Source: Tillus elongatus
Lineage: Eukaryota > Arthropoda > Insecta > Coleoptera > Cleridae
Length of the DNA: 64,000 nucleotides
Reading direction: 5' to 3'
Assembly (NCBI GenBank): GCA_964006375.1
Contig: OZ023262.1
Location: 52,650,917 to 52,714,916, forward strand
Shown here piece after piece: positions 35,114 through 49,340 of the stretch. The notes beneath the pieces were generated by a model that was not told the DNA's origin, ran no database searches, and saw only the letters and a list, made by a program, of their open reading frames with translations. Each line of letters starts with the position of its first letter. Within the stretch, counting starts at the first letter, position 1. A program made the position numbers and the translations under genes.

Positions 35114-35742
35114 CTAGACCCTTCGTGAGTCGAGGTTAAAACAGTAAGCAAACAAAATTTTTTTGGCTTTCTCTTTTCTAAAAGTCGTTAATTCCGTTAA
35201 CATTTTCTTTGTTTTCTGTTTGTTAATTAATTTCTCCACTAGGCAAGCAGTGTATCCGTTATATTCGGCCACGTTCCTAATATACTTTAATTCTTTGGCA
35301 TATCTACTTTTACTTAAAGAAACATTAATTAACCTGTTTGCTAAAAAATTCAGACTGGCCATTTTTTGTGCGTACGGATGATGTGAGTCATTCGTAATGT
35401 AGCTTAGAGTGGTGGTTTGCTTTTTATGGACATCAATTTCTAAAGTGTCTTTATTTTTGATAACTAGTATATCTGGAAAGGGTAATTTATTATTAATTTC
35501 TAATTCGTGGGTAAATGTTATAGAATCTAATGTATTGTTTAATTTGGCAATAAGATCTTCTACTCTGCAAATGTTTGTGTTAAACACTGCGAAAATATCA
35601 TCCACGTAACGAAAGCACACTCTAGGAAAATACTCACTTTCACTTTCAAGATCTGTTTCAAATCTATTCATGAAAAGGTGTGGAATAAATGGCGATGATG
35701 GGTTGCCCATTGCCGGGGCTTGGGTTTCTTAAAAAAAAACTA
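35114..35742 (-). pseudogene. PLE reverse transcriptase, C-terminal part
   Basis: TQAPAMGNPSSPFIPHLFMN (motif B), CFRYVDDIFAVF (catalytic YVDD), LPFPDILVIKNKDTLEIDVH, TTTLSYITNDSHHPYAQK, RNVAEYNGYTACLVEKLIN. The order is exactly that of Penelope-type reverse transcriptases, which are related to telomerase and use GIY-YIG endonucleases. The first half is absent. Confidence 0.88.
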
Positions 35743-36058
35743 ATTGTTGAATTGAAAAATATTTTCATATTTTTCGTATGTCAAAAATTATAAAAAAGTT
35801 TGAGTTTTTGGTTTTGTGAAAAAAATATATTCTCCATTCCGTAAAACTGTTACCTATTGAATTTTATCGATAAATAACTATTATGACGAACTATGAAAGT
35901 CAAAAACAACATCTCAAACGTTGAAGAAAAAACGTTTATAAATGATGTGACATGAAAATAATTTTAGTAGGACGTGATCGAATGGCCTAGGAAACAATTT
36001 TCACACAATCCATAGACTTATTCATTTTCTATCTTTTGAGATCTCGTCGTTAAAAAAT
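35743..36058. other. No gene recognised
   Basis: AT-rich spacer with no repeat matches that I can place. Confidence 0.4.
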
Positions 36059-36230
36059 CTGGACGCAGCAAGTGCGTTATGGTAGTGAATTTTCATTAAA
36101 ATGTTTACAATAGCAAATATGTGTTTTTTTTTAAGAAAGCAGGCATAAAATTTGGTTACAAGTATAACCTATATAGTGAAAACAATGTGCCACGTTTTAT
36201 CAAAATAACTTAACCTATTTGCTGCGTACC
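36059..36230. repeat. MITE-like element, partial
   Basis: Left tip GGACGCAGCAAGTGCGTTATGG and the first half of the body only. Confidence 0.7.
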
Positions 36231-36234
36231 GAAT

Positions 36235-36970
36235 TTCTTTTCTTACAAACCTGCATTAAATTTCGATGCAAAATGCAAAAATGCCATAACATGTTCAACT
36301 TAAAAAAAAAGTATCACCAACGACTTATGGGTCACCTGTGATTATATAGAAATATTTAAGATATAATTAATGTATACATTTTTTTCGTATCTTGTATAAT
36401 AACGGATATATTGAGCTTTATTGATTTTTTACGAAAATTCGACAAAAATTATATACCATTCAACGATAAACTCTCTAGCTAAGACTACTGCCAAAGCATC
36501 AGAGGAAGGGTCTATTTAAAATAAATTTTCCGGAAATATTTTAGTAAAATGAAGGGAAATGACGGTTGAAACTAAGACTTCAGGGTTTCTAAAATATAAT
36601 TCTTGAGACATTTTCTTTCCATAGCCCGTATTAGATTCAGGTTCTTTGCCTAAATGTTGCCCATTTTGACGTTTTAAATCGCAACATTCTTTTTCTTTTA
36701 ACTTTTTTGTCTTTTCACCTACAGAGCTAAATTTTGGTACGTTTTACCTATAACGATATAAACCCGCGTACCAAATTTGGTTGCCCTTACTTTGTTATTT
36801 CCTGAGATTTTTTTCCGAAAGATAACACAAAATTTTCCGGGAAAACCTAGGCTGATTTTCCTGGCTAACGACTTATCCAAGCCACTTGCAAAGGGAAGGT
36901 ATTCACCAAATTTAATCAAAATCAGCCAATTATCTCTTGAGTTATCGGTGTGATACATACATATGAATAT

Positions 36971-37003
<33 letters not shown>

Positions 37004-37107
37004 AATTGAAATTGACTCCGGATAGGGGGCCTAATTAGCGCTCATTTGAAGAATTTTTTTCAAAATTCAAAAGTCCTCATTAGTGATTTTTTTAAAGAAA
37101 ATTCACT
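36235..37107 (-). repeat. Dispersed unit plus element end with short (CA)(TA)
   Basis: Contains GACTTATGGGTCACC, TATCTTGTATAATAACGG, GACGGTTGAAAC, ACCAAATTTGGTTGCCC and a short (AC)n-(TA)n at 36971-37002. The 5' palindrome is at about 37078-37107. Confidence 0.65.
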
Positions 37108-37465
37108 AAAAATGACGTTATAAATACAATAAATACAAAAGTTGCAGGGGTTTTTCAATATTAGAAGGGTCACACAAAAATCTTTCTGAAATGGTTAATA
37201 ATTCTTCTTTTTTGATGAAATTTGGTATATATCTATTTTGAAGGATGCCGAATGCAGTTGCGTACTTATTTTCAACCTAAAAAGGACCCTAACCCCTTTT
37301 CCCATTCTTCTAGAAAAACTGCAATAGTAGGCCTTGGTCAGGTGACATAAGAAACAATATTCACAGCATTTGTAGAGTTTCTCATCTTATATCTTTTGAC
37401 CTTTTGTTAAGCAAAATCTAATTGTTAATACAAAAGTTACAAGAGTGTTTCCATCTAGAATGGGA

Positions 37466-37470
<5 letters not shown>
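37108..37470. other. No gene; stray MITE end
   Basis: 37447-37470 (TTTCCATCTAGAATGGGACAC) is one end of the 17168-18007 MITE family, next to (TA)n. The rest is unplaced. Confidence 0.5.

Positions 37471-37544
<74 letters not shown>
37471..37544. repeat. (TA)n microsatellite
   Basis: About 74 bp TA, followed by a degraded dispersed-element end (37560-37680). Confidence 0.95.
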
Positions 37545-37551
<7 letters not shown>

Positions 37552-37680
37552 ACAATATAAAGTATGGAACTGAGATCGGATATGGATTCCAGAGGATCTA
37601 ATTTGCGCTCATTTGAAATTTTTTTCGAAAATTCGATAGCCTCTTTATAAGCGATTTTTTAACTGAAAATTCGATTTAAA

Positions 37681-38390
37681 AAAGCTATAGGTTACGATGC
37701 AGCTATTCAGACGGCAAACTCAATACTCCGATTTCCATGCGACAAGAAATGAAATAATGCATATCAGATGAGATTCCTCTTGGATCTATGTTTAACAACA
37801 CTCAGATCTTAGAAACTGTGTCTTTCTTTGTTATTAACAATAATAAATGCATTTTAATGAAATTTATTATACAAGTTACCTTAATAGACTAAACCATGCA
37901 TCAAAAATACAGTTTTAATGTTAATGAAGTACTGAGCTATTAGAATTTGAAAAAGAGGTAAGAAAAATTGACTTCCATAACGCGCTTGCTGTGGATGGAT
38001 GTTACAAATGGAGGTCATATTATATTATACAAAGATCTGCCCTCGTATTTCAGGTACTATATTTAATATTGATAGATTATTGACTTAAGTAGGTCACTGA
38101 CCAAATAAGAGGTCGTCATATTGTAGTGATCCCCTTTGTGCAATAGATAGACACGCAGCAACTCAACCCTTATCGATGTCATCAAATTATTATTGCAGAG
38201 TATATCGGGACGATGCTATCAATTTGAAATAATAATACCAAGGTAATGTGAAGAACATAAAACTTTTTTTATCATGCGGGTGTAATTAGTTTTCGTTACT
38301 TTATTCAATCGAATATTCGTAGAGTGTTTTAATTATTTACCCAGCGAGCTTAATTAAATAGGTCAAATCAACTATATCTTAAAAAACTCT
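37681..38390. other. No gene recognised
   Basis: Mostly unique sequence, with one degenerate tip CCATAACGCGCTTGCTG at 37976. No exon signal was found here. Confidence 0.4.
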
Positions 38391-38702
38391 GGACGCAGCA
38401 AGTGCGTTATGGTAGTGAATTTTCATAAAAATGTTTTTATTGCAAATATGTGTTTTCTTTTTAAGAAAGCAGGCATCAATTTTGGTTACCAGTATAACCT
38501 ATATAGTCAAAGCAATGTGCCATGTTTCATAAAAATAACTTTATTGTGTGAAAATGTACCAAGATTTCCAAAAGTAGACTTAAAGTGTTCCCGAAAAACT
38601 CGTTTCTTGGTCAACCTTATAGGTTAATAGCAAATTGGGCTATTCAAATATGAAGCATTTGATCAAAGTTCGCTACCATAACGCACTTGCTGCATCCAGA
38701 AT
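38391..38702. repeat. MITE-like element, complete
   Basis: Tips GGACGCAGCAAGTGCGTTATGG and CCATAACGCACTTGCTGC. The body is the reverse of 33447-33763. Confidence 0.78.
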
Positions 38703-39797
<1,095 letters not shown>

Positions 39798-39951
39798 AAC
39801 TTTACAGGCTATTTCGATCTTCAGCCACAGAAAGTCCTACCTGACAAGTGCGTTATGGTAGCGAAATTTCATTAAAATGTTCTCACTTAAAAGCTTGAAA
39901 GCTTAAAAAATTGATAAAAATTGAAATACACAAATAATCAATTATATGTAA

Positions 39952-41236
39952 CGCCTCGGCCATTTAAGATTTGGAATCTGAATCGGCTATAAAAAAAAGT
40001 AATGAATATTTTCTCAAAGTTATGAGTTTATTAGAAAGATGGAACCTTTCCATTTAGGAATGGAAGACAACATCATTCAAATGACTGCCACGACTAGCCT
40101 TACAATACCCCATTCGATCAGTCCAAATTTTCAGTACATTTTCAATTGTTTGGGCCTCTATTTCGTCAATGGCAACTTCGATTTCATGTTTCAAGTCGTC
40201 AATCGTCCCTGGATGGTTAGCGTAACACTTGTCCTTAACAGCTCCCCACAAAAAAAAAGGTCCAACGGAGTCAAATCGCAGCTTCGAGGTGGCCAATTGA
40301 CATCAGCATTTCGGCTGATTATGTGACTTTCGAAAACAGTGCGCAAAAGATCGATTGTTACATTGGCTGTGTCGCACGTTGTGTCGTCCTGTTGAAGCCA
40401 AATGTCGTCTATGTCATACGCTTCAATTTTGGGAAACAAAAAATCTCTTAGCATGGCGCGGTAGCGATCGCCATTCACCGTAACGGTGTTTCCTTGCTCA
40501 TTTTCGAAGCGAAATGGCCCAATAATGTCGCCAGACCAAAATCCGCACCAGACAGTCAATCGTTGTGGATGCATTGGTTTCTCCACGATGACGTGTGGAT
40601 TTTCTGAGCTCCAGATACGACAATTTTGACGTATCCTCCGAGGTGGAAATGAGCTTCATCTGAAAAGATGATTCTTCGGTAAAAATGCTTATCTTCAATC
40701 AAGCGGTCTTCGGCCCATTGAGCAAACCAAAAACACATCGGATGGTCATGCGGCTTCAGCTCTTGCACTAGTTGAACATTGTACGCATTCATACCGAGAT
40801 CTTTATGTAAAATTCTTCTCAAAGAAGTGCGTGAAATTTTCAATTCTTGAGAACGCTGACGAGTTGTTTGTTCACGCACATTCTGAGCAACAGCAGCGAT
40901 GTTTTCGGTTGAGCGCACTGGACGAGTACGTAAACGGGTTGTTTTATCCAACAACGATCCAGTTTCACGAACTCACTGTACAAATTGATCCACAACTGCG
41001 TTTTTGGCACATCCTTTTTGTCCAATTTTTGTCGTAAATTTCTTACAGTTTGAGTAGAAGATTCACCCACTTTGGAAATAAGTTGTTAATATTTCCCAAC
41101 TTTATTCAAGAGAAAAGCGACTCATTTCATATATGTCAGACATAAAATTAACTTTCTGTCACATCGAAAATGTCATCATACCTTCCAACCTCAAAATAAC
41201 CTATAGTTCCAATTCCAAACGTTAGATGGCCCACCC
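39952..41236 (-). mobile_element. Mariner element C, decayed, both ends visible
   Basis: Right end (read inward): AAAGGGTGGGCCATCTAACG and TTTGGAATTGGAACTATAGG. Left end: GGCCATTTAAGATTTGG and AATCTGAATCGGCTATA, a degenerate mirror. One transposase frame with several frameshifts lies between. Confidence 0.8.
40045..41070 (-). pseudogene. Mariner transposase C
   Basis: N-terminal helix-turn-helix region (STQTVRNLRQKLDKKDVP), then RTRPVRSTENIAAVAQNV and RRSQELKISRTSLRRILHKD. The catalytic part shows FSDEAHFHLGGYV (Asp 1), MHPQRLTVWCGFWSGDIIGP, WLQQDDTTCDTANVT (Asp 2; the family usually has QQDGATCHT) and WPPRSCDLTPLDLFF (Asp 3), then FFLWGAVKDKCYANHPGTID. Frameshifts lie near 40930, 40580 and 40250. 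This family differs from mariners A and B, whose motif is QDGAPxH. Confidence 0.85.
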
Positions 41237-41622
41237 TTTAGCTCTCTGATTAAAGACGTTGTGGCCAAAAGCTAGATCACTGTCATAAGCAGAAAATATC
41301 TTGTCGCATTTGCATATGACGAGTTGTCAAAAGTATTTTTGTGAGATTTCGTAAAAAAAATTCACTAATGTAAGTTGGTTTAGTTACCTAGTTTTAAATT
41401 AGTTCTGTGACATTTGTCAAAAAAAAAAGATTTCAGTCACTTCTGATCGATAAACTTGATTTAACTTATATTGTGCGCCCTTAATATTAAATTACCCACT
41501 AGTCGAACAGTTCGATATAAATTACCGTCCTTTCCTCAAGCATCTAAACTTTCAAATGCCTACGGAGGACATATTTCTGTAAAAAAAAACTGTATAAATA
41601 ACTACCATTAAAACGTACTTAC
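41237..41622. other. No gene recognised
   Basis: Presumed intron just downstream (minus sense) of the candidate first exon. Confidence 0.4.
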
Positions 41623-41830
41623 TATTCTTTATTCTGCCCATTGAAACAAACAACAAAGTGGAAGGCTCACGCCGTTTTAAATTTGTGATCCTCGGTGTGG
41701 GAAGGGTACCGCTGCGGTCGGGTGGAATGCTGTTTCGCTCATACGCACACAAGCTTATGGCTGAGAAGCCGCGGCGAATAAGTTTTAAGCGGAACAGTCG
41801 GGTTTAATTAAGTTATTGAAGGCACGTTAT
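41623..41830 (-). CDS. Candidate first exon (5' UTR plus start codon) of a host gene
   Basis: A GC-richer, non-repetitive island on the minus strand. After a 5'-UTR-like stretch of about 190 bp, ATG at 41641 begins MGRIKN. The exon ends with A followed by a strong donor, GTAAGTACG (phase 1). Tetraspanins often start M-G followed by a short polar stretch before TM1, and the tetraspanin exon at 20793 lies downstream on the same strand, so it may be exon 1 of that gene. The link is inference; the intervening exon was not found. An upstream in-frame codon series without stop also exists. Confidence 0.42.
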
Positions 41831-41940
41831 TTTCGGACCATTTTATACAAAGCAAACTGAATTTATTTTAACTAAATAATATTTTATTCCAAGAGGAAGC
41901 ATTCGGATTAAGCATCAATAGTAAATAATTTGTTTAAAAA

Positions 41941-43300
<1,360 letters not shown>

Positions 43301-43397
43301 TCGTCAACCCTAAAGCACCACCGATGACAGGAATAATAAAAATACACAAAACGGGATACCCAATAAGACCACTCATCAACTTCAAAGATGCACCTTA
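43301..43397 (+). pseudogene. PLE reverse transcriptase fragment, opposite strand
   Basis: Plus strand reads NPKAPPMTGIIKIHKTGYPI and RPLINFKDAP. This is the conserved PLE motif KAPxLxGxPKIHKxGxPLRP near the start of the reverse transcriptase fingers. It abuts the minus-strand PLE2 piece head to head. Confidence 0.75.
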
Positions 43398-43410
43398 ATA
43401 CAAAAAAATC

Positions 43411-43835
43411 TCTGGACGCAGCAAGTGCGTTATGGCAGCGAATTTTCTTTAAAATATTTTTAATAGCAAATGTCTTTCTTTGATGAAAGTAGGCATCAAA
43501 CTTGGTTGCCTATATAGTAGAAACAATGTACCATATTTCATTGAAATAAATTTATTGTTTGAAAATATATATTTTTCAAAAGTCTAGATGCAGCAAATGT
43601 GTTATGGAAGTGAATTTCCATAAAAATGTTTTTAATAGCAAATGCGAGCAGGCATCAATCTGATTACCGGTATAGCCTATGTGGTAGAAACAATGTACTA
43701 TATTTTATCAAAATTACTTATGGTATGAAAATATACAAAAATTTTCCGAAAATAAACCTAAATGTTGGTTTTCTAACCAACAAAGCTTACGTTAATCGCC
43801 AATTGAGTTATTGAAATTTGAAGGATTTAATGAAA
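43411..43835. repeat. Two partial MITE-like copies
   Basis: Tips GGACGCAGCAAGTGCGTTATGG at 43413 and AGATGCAGCAAATGTG at 43585, each followed by the family body. Confidence 0.65.
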
Positions 43836-44565
43836 ATTCGGTAAATTTGCAGATTAGCTCCCGAACGCTTTTCAACAAATTGTTTTCAGAAACATTACTA
43901 GGACCCCACCTGGATGCACAAACCACAAGAAAAATTTCTTGTTCACACCCCCCAAGGAAGTTATGGGACTGGGAGTGAATAGGGGTGCTGTGCGGGGTAG
44001 GCGGGGTTTAAGTGGGATATAGCTTCAAGATGTGAAAAATACAGCTTTCAAGCCCGCTTTATTCGAATGTTCTGCTCTTATTTCCTTTTTACTACCTACC
44101 CCGCTCAGCACCGCTACTCACTCCTGGTCCCGTAACTTCCTTGGGGGGTGTCAACAAGAAATTTTTCTTGGGGTTTGTAGAGAGGGGTGGTGGTGTTGCT
44201 AGGCAGGTTTCTGAAAACAGTTTTTTGAAAAACGTTCGGGAGGTAAACTGCAAATTTACCGAAAATTCGCTACCAAAATGCACTTACTGGGTCCAGATTT
44301 TTTTCTTACAAACGCATCATATTTCGATAAAAAATGCAAAAATGCATTAACGAATTTGTTCTACGAAAATGAGCTCAAAAAAAATTATACACCCCTACTC
44401 ACTCCTGGTCCCGTAACTTACTTGGGGAGTGTGAATAATAAATTGTCCTTTGGGTTTGTGGATCGGGGGAGAGGGGGGAGGCAGGTTTTTGAAAACAGTT
44501 TTTTGAAAAGCGTTCGGGAGCTAAACTGCAAATGTATCAAAAATTCGCTACCAAAACGCACTTAC
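43836..44565. repeat. GC-richer block in inverted then direct copies
   Basis: The block (CCCGAACG, TTCAACAA-type, CCCCAAGGAAGTTATGGGA) at 43836-43978 recurs inverted at 44106-44280 and again at 44396-44565. The first two form a foldback with a spacer of about 125 bp. No protein is recognised. Confidence 0.65.
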
Positions 44566-44835
44566 TGCGTCCAGATTTAAAAAAAAATCGCTAATATCAA
44601 AAGAACTAGACCAAGTACTAAAACAAGAAATACAACTTGAAAACAAATTTAACAAAAACCTCCATAGAACCAGTGCATAAATTAGAAAACATAAACAAAA
44701 ACACAAGACACAAAGAACAAACGCACACACACATGGGTTCTAGGGGGCCTAATTTGAGCCCATTTGATGACATTTTTTCAAAATTCAAAAGTCGGGATCT
44801 CCTCATTAGTGAATTTTGTTAAGAAAATTCACTAA
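44566..44835. repeat. Spacer and dispersed-element end
   Basis: 44730-44835 is the usual element end (ACATGGGTTCTAGGGGGCC to the palindrome TTAGTGAATTTTG). 44580-44725 is unplaced Lys/Asn-rich low-complexity sequence. Confidence 0.55.
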
Positions 44836-45339
44836 AATGACTTCTCAAGTGTTTAAGCTAAGCATATATCTAGTTTGAAAATTCTCAATATTTTGGTTTT
44901 GAGTGACTCCTCGTTAGAGCTGCATACTCATAAGTCATATCCATCTAGTTTAACTCGCAATTGCCTGTAGTAGGCTTACAACTAAATTTCTTGGTGACAT
45001 GTCAGAAATACAAACCGTCAACAATATATTATAAGCCAGTTTTTCAAGTAAACAAGTACTTCATTATTATAGTTAAATTCACAAACGAAGAAAAATATAA
45101 CATGTAAAATTGTATTCGAGGCGATACCCGAACAGGACTCCGGAACGCAAACATTTCACATTTTGAAAATGAATCTGATTGCATACAGAACTGTCATTCC
45201 GTCAAAGCGAAATCGTATGAGGGTTGTCACGAATGAGCAACATATAGCTTGTAGAAAGTAACCCGCACATATCAATCAGAAATATTTCAGAAGAAAGTTG
45301 TATGTCTTATTTCTCATGTTAAAGAATACTTTCGAAAAA
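44836..45339. other. No gene recognised
   Basis: Unique AT-rich sequence upstream of a mariner remnant. Confidence 0.4.
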
Positions 45340-46009
45340 TAAGTTCCACCCATATAAAGTACACTTAGTGCATCATTTACGTCCTGAAGATTCTGAGAGA
45401 AGATTAAACTTTATATTACGAATGTCTATCATCGTAGCGACCGAGGATTTTTTAATACAATTTTATGGACTGACGAAACACAATAACGGCCTCGGCAACA
45501 AACACAATTGCCAGTACCAATCTCGCAAAATCCTAGATTGACAAAGGCAACAGTCTATCAAAATAAGTTCTCAGTCAACGTTTGGTATGGCATTTTTAAC
45601 GGGCATTTGATTGGTCCCCTTTTGGTCGAAGGATCATTAACAGACGAACGCTACCTAGAGTTTCTAAAAAACGACATTCTTAACTTGTTAGAGGAGGTCC
45701 CTTTAGTAACAAAGCGTACAATGTGGTGGCAACATGATGGTGTGGCTGCAGAAGATGCGGCTTCAGTTACAGAGTACTTGAATAGTACTTGAAAGATGGA
45801 TCGGGACTAATGGACCTCTCGGGTGGCCAGCGCGTTTGCCAGATTCAACACCAAACAATTTCTTCCCGAGGGGTTGATTGAAAGACATGCTGTATGCTGA
45901 GCCAATAGCAGATATGGCAGACCTAGTTAATAAAATGTTTGCTAGTTGTGCGGTAATAAGTAGCTATTCTTTGTTAGATTCTTGTAATCAGGCATTACGA
46001 CATCGTTAA
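45340..46009 (+). pseudogene. Mariner transposase remnant D
   Basis: Frames in order: FHPYK-like start, RPEDSERRLNFILRMS, FLIQFYGL (decayed first-Asp block), NKFSVNVWYGIFNGHLIGPL, LVEGSLTDERYLEFLKNDIL, WWQHDGVAAEDAAS (second Asp), RWIGTNGPLGWPARLPDSTP, then NNFFPRG where the third Asp should be (now Asn), and KDMLYAEPIADMADLV. Same broad family as mariner A. Dead. Confidence 0.8.
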
Positions 46010-46295
46010 GAACTGTGTATTGCCACAAATGGTAACGTTTTTGAGCATATGTTGTAAGCTTTGTTTGTTTGTTTTTATGCTATGGTTATGATTATATTTA
46101 TCTTGATAAATCAAATATTTTTTCCTCAATGTAGCTTATTCAATAAGAGGACTGTATTACCTAGGTTTTTGTTTTATTTTGTCTTTTATCATAAAAGAAC
46201 ACTAAAATTAGCTTGAAATCAGAACTCACACAGACATACCATTTCTAAAGTTTCTTGCGTTAGGTAAAAAATATTCTACAACACCTATAAATTAC
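46010..46295. other. No gene recognised
   Basis: AT-rich; ends in the 13-bp duplication ACCTATAAATTAC (46283-46295). Confidence 0.5.
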
Positions 46296-46471
46296 ATTGA
46301 TCGTTGTTGCCCTTACTTGGTGAAACTTGTCCATACTACATACAGACTTGGAGACTACTGGCTTCACTGTTGGTTTTCGTTTTTGTAGGTGAATGACGTA
46401 GCCAGCGCGTAAGCTAACTAAAGCAAGTGGCCCTTACGAATTCTGGAAGTTTTAGGATGTCTTCAACGTTT

Positions 46472-46512
46472 CTGTGACTATAGTTTCGCTGCTTGACAGC
46501 ATTCTCAGACAG
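46472..46512 (-). ncRNA. Hammerhead-like hairpin, left arm
   Basis: Minus strand: CTGT (stem I), CTGAGAA, extra T, stem GCTG/CAGC with loop TCAAG, GAAA, C-TATA-G stem III, TC, ACAG (stem I partner). All helices pair. Core position G8 is A. Confidence 0.6.
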
Positions 46513-47031
46513 ATAAACACTGAATTAGTACGAAATCATGACAACTACAAATAAAGATCTGTTGCTATGTTATGATATGATGTTTTGATCAAAACATTTT
46601 ATCAAATTGAAAATAAAATGAAACACAGATGACAGATGAGGCTTTCAAAATGTCTATGTGATCTATGTCAATATTTAACATAAAAAATAGAACTACCCTA
46701 TAATAACTATGATAACAGTTACAACAATAAAATAACTAAACAATAACAGTATAAAATCAGTCTCTATACAATGAAAATATCGACATACATCAACTCATTA
46801 TCTTATTACAACTTTTTTGAAAGAATAGTTAAAATTTTTTTTTTTTTGACTTATTTAATTAGAAAGAAGAATATCCAAGAAAGCGGAATTCATTAAATCA
46901 GTTTGCTCGTTTAAAACAAAGTAGTTATTGTCGTGTGTGTGCTTTTTGAGTTCTAAAGCTTCATCATATCATAACATAGCAACAGATCTTTATTTGTAGT
47001 TGTCATGATTTCGTACTAATTCAATTTTTAT

Positions 47032-47070
47032 CTGTCAGAATGCTGTCAAGCAGCGAAACTATAGTCACAG
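47032..47070 (+). ncRNA. Hammerhead-like hairpin, right arm
   Basis: CTGT, CAGAA (core shortened by deletion), T, GCTG-TCAAG-CAGC, GAAA, C-TATA-G, TC, ACAG. A damaged copy of the left-arm motif. Confidence 0.55.
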
Positions 47071-47303
47071 AAACGTTGAAGAACATCCTAGAACATCCAG
47101 AATTCGTAAGGGCCACTTGCTCCAGTTAGCTTACGCGCTGACTACGTCCTTCACCTACAAAAACGAAAACTAACAGTGAAGCCAGAGAAGTAGTCCCCAA
47201 GTCTGTATGTAACCTATAAATTACGTTTAATTGATTCTGCTTCAACTTTTACACAAAAGTAATCCTTGACCTAGGTCGTTAACTTTTACGGATTACAAAA
47301 AGT

Positions 47304-47612
47304 CTGGATGCAGCAGGTGAGTTATGGAAGTGAATTTTCATAAAAACGTTTTTAATAGCAAATGTGTCTCTCTCAACATCAATCTGGTTACCGGTATAAC
47401 CTATATAGTAGAAACGATGTTCCATATTTTATCAAAATAACTTATTGTTTGAAAATGTAGAGCAATTTTCAGAAAATAAACTTAAACTGTTTCCGAGAAA
47501 ACTGGTTTCCTAGCCAACAAACCTTGGGTTAATAGCAAATTGAGTTATTGAAATTTGAGGCATTTAAAGAAAATTCGGTACCAACACGCATTTCCTGCCT
47601 CACGATTTTTTT
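47304..47612. repeat. MITE-like element
   Basis: Tips GGATGCAGCAGGTGAGTTATGG and ACACGCATTTCCTGCCTC, body ACCTATATAGTAGAAACG. Confidence 0.7.
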
Positions 47613-48279
47613 TCTTACAAACATGCTTCATATTTCGATAAAAAATGCAAAAATGCAATAATATAAGGGTCTTCGAAAAAAACTTGTAGGGATCACCAAC
47701 GACTTATGGGCCATCCTGTGATTGTCAAAATATTTTTATAAGGTGAAGCTCAAAACACCCTATAATTAACGTATACAACCTTTTCTCGCAAAAATGCGTC
47801 AGCCTGTATATATGTAAACAGATAAAACTTGAAACTAAACCCGAATATGGATTCTAGGGGGCCTAGTTTGCGCTCAGTTGAATAAATCTCTTTAAAAACA
47901 AAGTCGCGGTCTCATCATTAACGAATTTTTTCTACAAAAATTTGCTAAAAATTATAGGCCGTTAAACCGTAAACTTAACTAAAACACCGCCAAAGCATCA
48001 GAGGAAGTGTCTATTTGAAATGAAATTTCTGGAAACATTTTAATAAAATGAAGGACAATGACGGTCGAAGCTGAAACTTAAGGGTTTGCAGAACACTCTT
48101 CTTGCGACATTTTCTTTACATAATTTGTATTTGTTTCAGGTTCTTTGCCTAAATGTTGCCAATTTTGACGTTTCAAATCGCGACTTTATGGTTTTGAGGA
48201 AAACCCCTTTTTCATTTCTTTAAATGACCATAACTTTTTTGTATGTAAACTTACAGACCTAAATTTTGGTACATGGTTC
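47613..48279. repeat. Dispersed unit copy
   Basis: CACCAACGACTTATGGGCC, AACACCCTATAATTAACG, an element-end fragment (47830-47950) and GACGGTCGAAGCTGAAAC. No gene. Confidence 0.65.
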
Positions 48280-48755
<476 letters not shown>

Positions 48756-49182
48756 ATTATTTTCCATTTGCAAATTTTATCTCCCAAAGTTTCATAATAG
48801 TACCTCCATTATCTCAAAATCTGTCCACATTTCGAAAATTTTTGAAAGAAAAAAATTACTTAGAAATGGCAGGTGCTACCGAAAAAATACTTTTTAAAGT
48901 TCCTGCCATCGGATAATTTCTTTCGACGCTAACGCCACCTACAATCTGCATATGACATCTACATTTAGTCAGCTAAATGTAGCCGCCGAAGGCCACAGTT
49001 TTTTGTTTCTTACAAATTTGAAAAATTCCTACTCGTTACCAAGATATGTGGCCTGGGCGTTTTGCGTGAATCAGCCTGTATATAAGCATAAAGATTGAAA
49101 CTGACCCCAGATCTGGGTTCTGGTTCTAGTTCAGACTCATTCGGGATCTCCTACGTGAATTTTTTCTACGAAAATTTGCTGA
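48756..49182. other. No gene; element-end fragment
   Basis: 49075-49180 is another worn element end (GACCCCAGATCTGGGTTC). The rest is unplaced. Confidence 0.45.
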
Positions 49183-49340
49183 AAACAAAGTGTTTGATAG
49201 ATCAAGCCAAAATGTAGATCATTTACGAGAAAGGATCACAAAAGCCTTCCATAGCATTGGACCGGAGACGATACGAAATGCCGTGAACGGTATAGATCGT
49301 AGAACATCACTTTGTATTCAGTATGAGAGTGGACATTGTG
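49183..49340 (+). pseudogene. Mariner transposase C-terminal fragment
   Basis: NVDHLRERITKAFHSIGPET then IRNAVNGIDRRTSLCIQYES. This is the conserved C-terminal helix of the mariner A/D family. Only about 50 codons remain. Confidence 0.75.

Larger units (their letters stand above)
34385..35742 (-). mobile_element. Penelope-like element, 5' truncated
   Basis: Minus strand: C-terminal reverse transcriptase (35742-35114), GIY-YIG endonuclease (about 35110-34705), a duplicated 56-bp block (34668-34780), then a tail with a hammerhead-like hairpin (34425-34465). It ends in GGTGATTTGGGTTCTCC as in the tail at 56.0 kb. The left end stops inside reverse transcriptase motif B. Confidence 0.85.
46296..47211. 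mobile_element. PLE-like inverted-dimer element with 13-bp TSD
   Basis: Flanked by the direct repeat ACCTATAAATTAC (46283-46295 and 47212-47224). Arms 46337-46584 and 46968-47207 are reverse complements (ACATACAGACTTGG / CCAAGTCTGTATGT). The centre is the 430-bp block also found at 21310-21740. Each arm carries a hammerhead-like hairpin. It has the same architecture as the hammerhead dimers at 29 and 51 kb but unrelated sequence. Confidence 0.72.

Noticed and set aside
44572..44730. Lys/Asn-rich frame as a PLE N-terminus
   Set aside because: Only low-complexity similarity; no conserved PLE motif.
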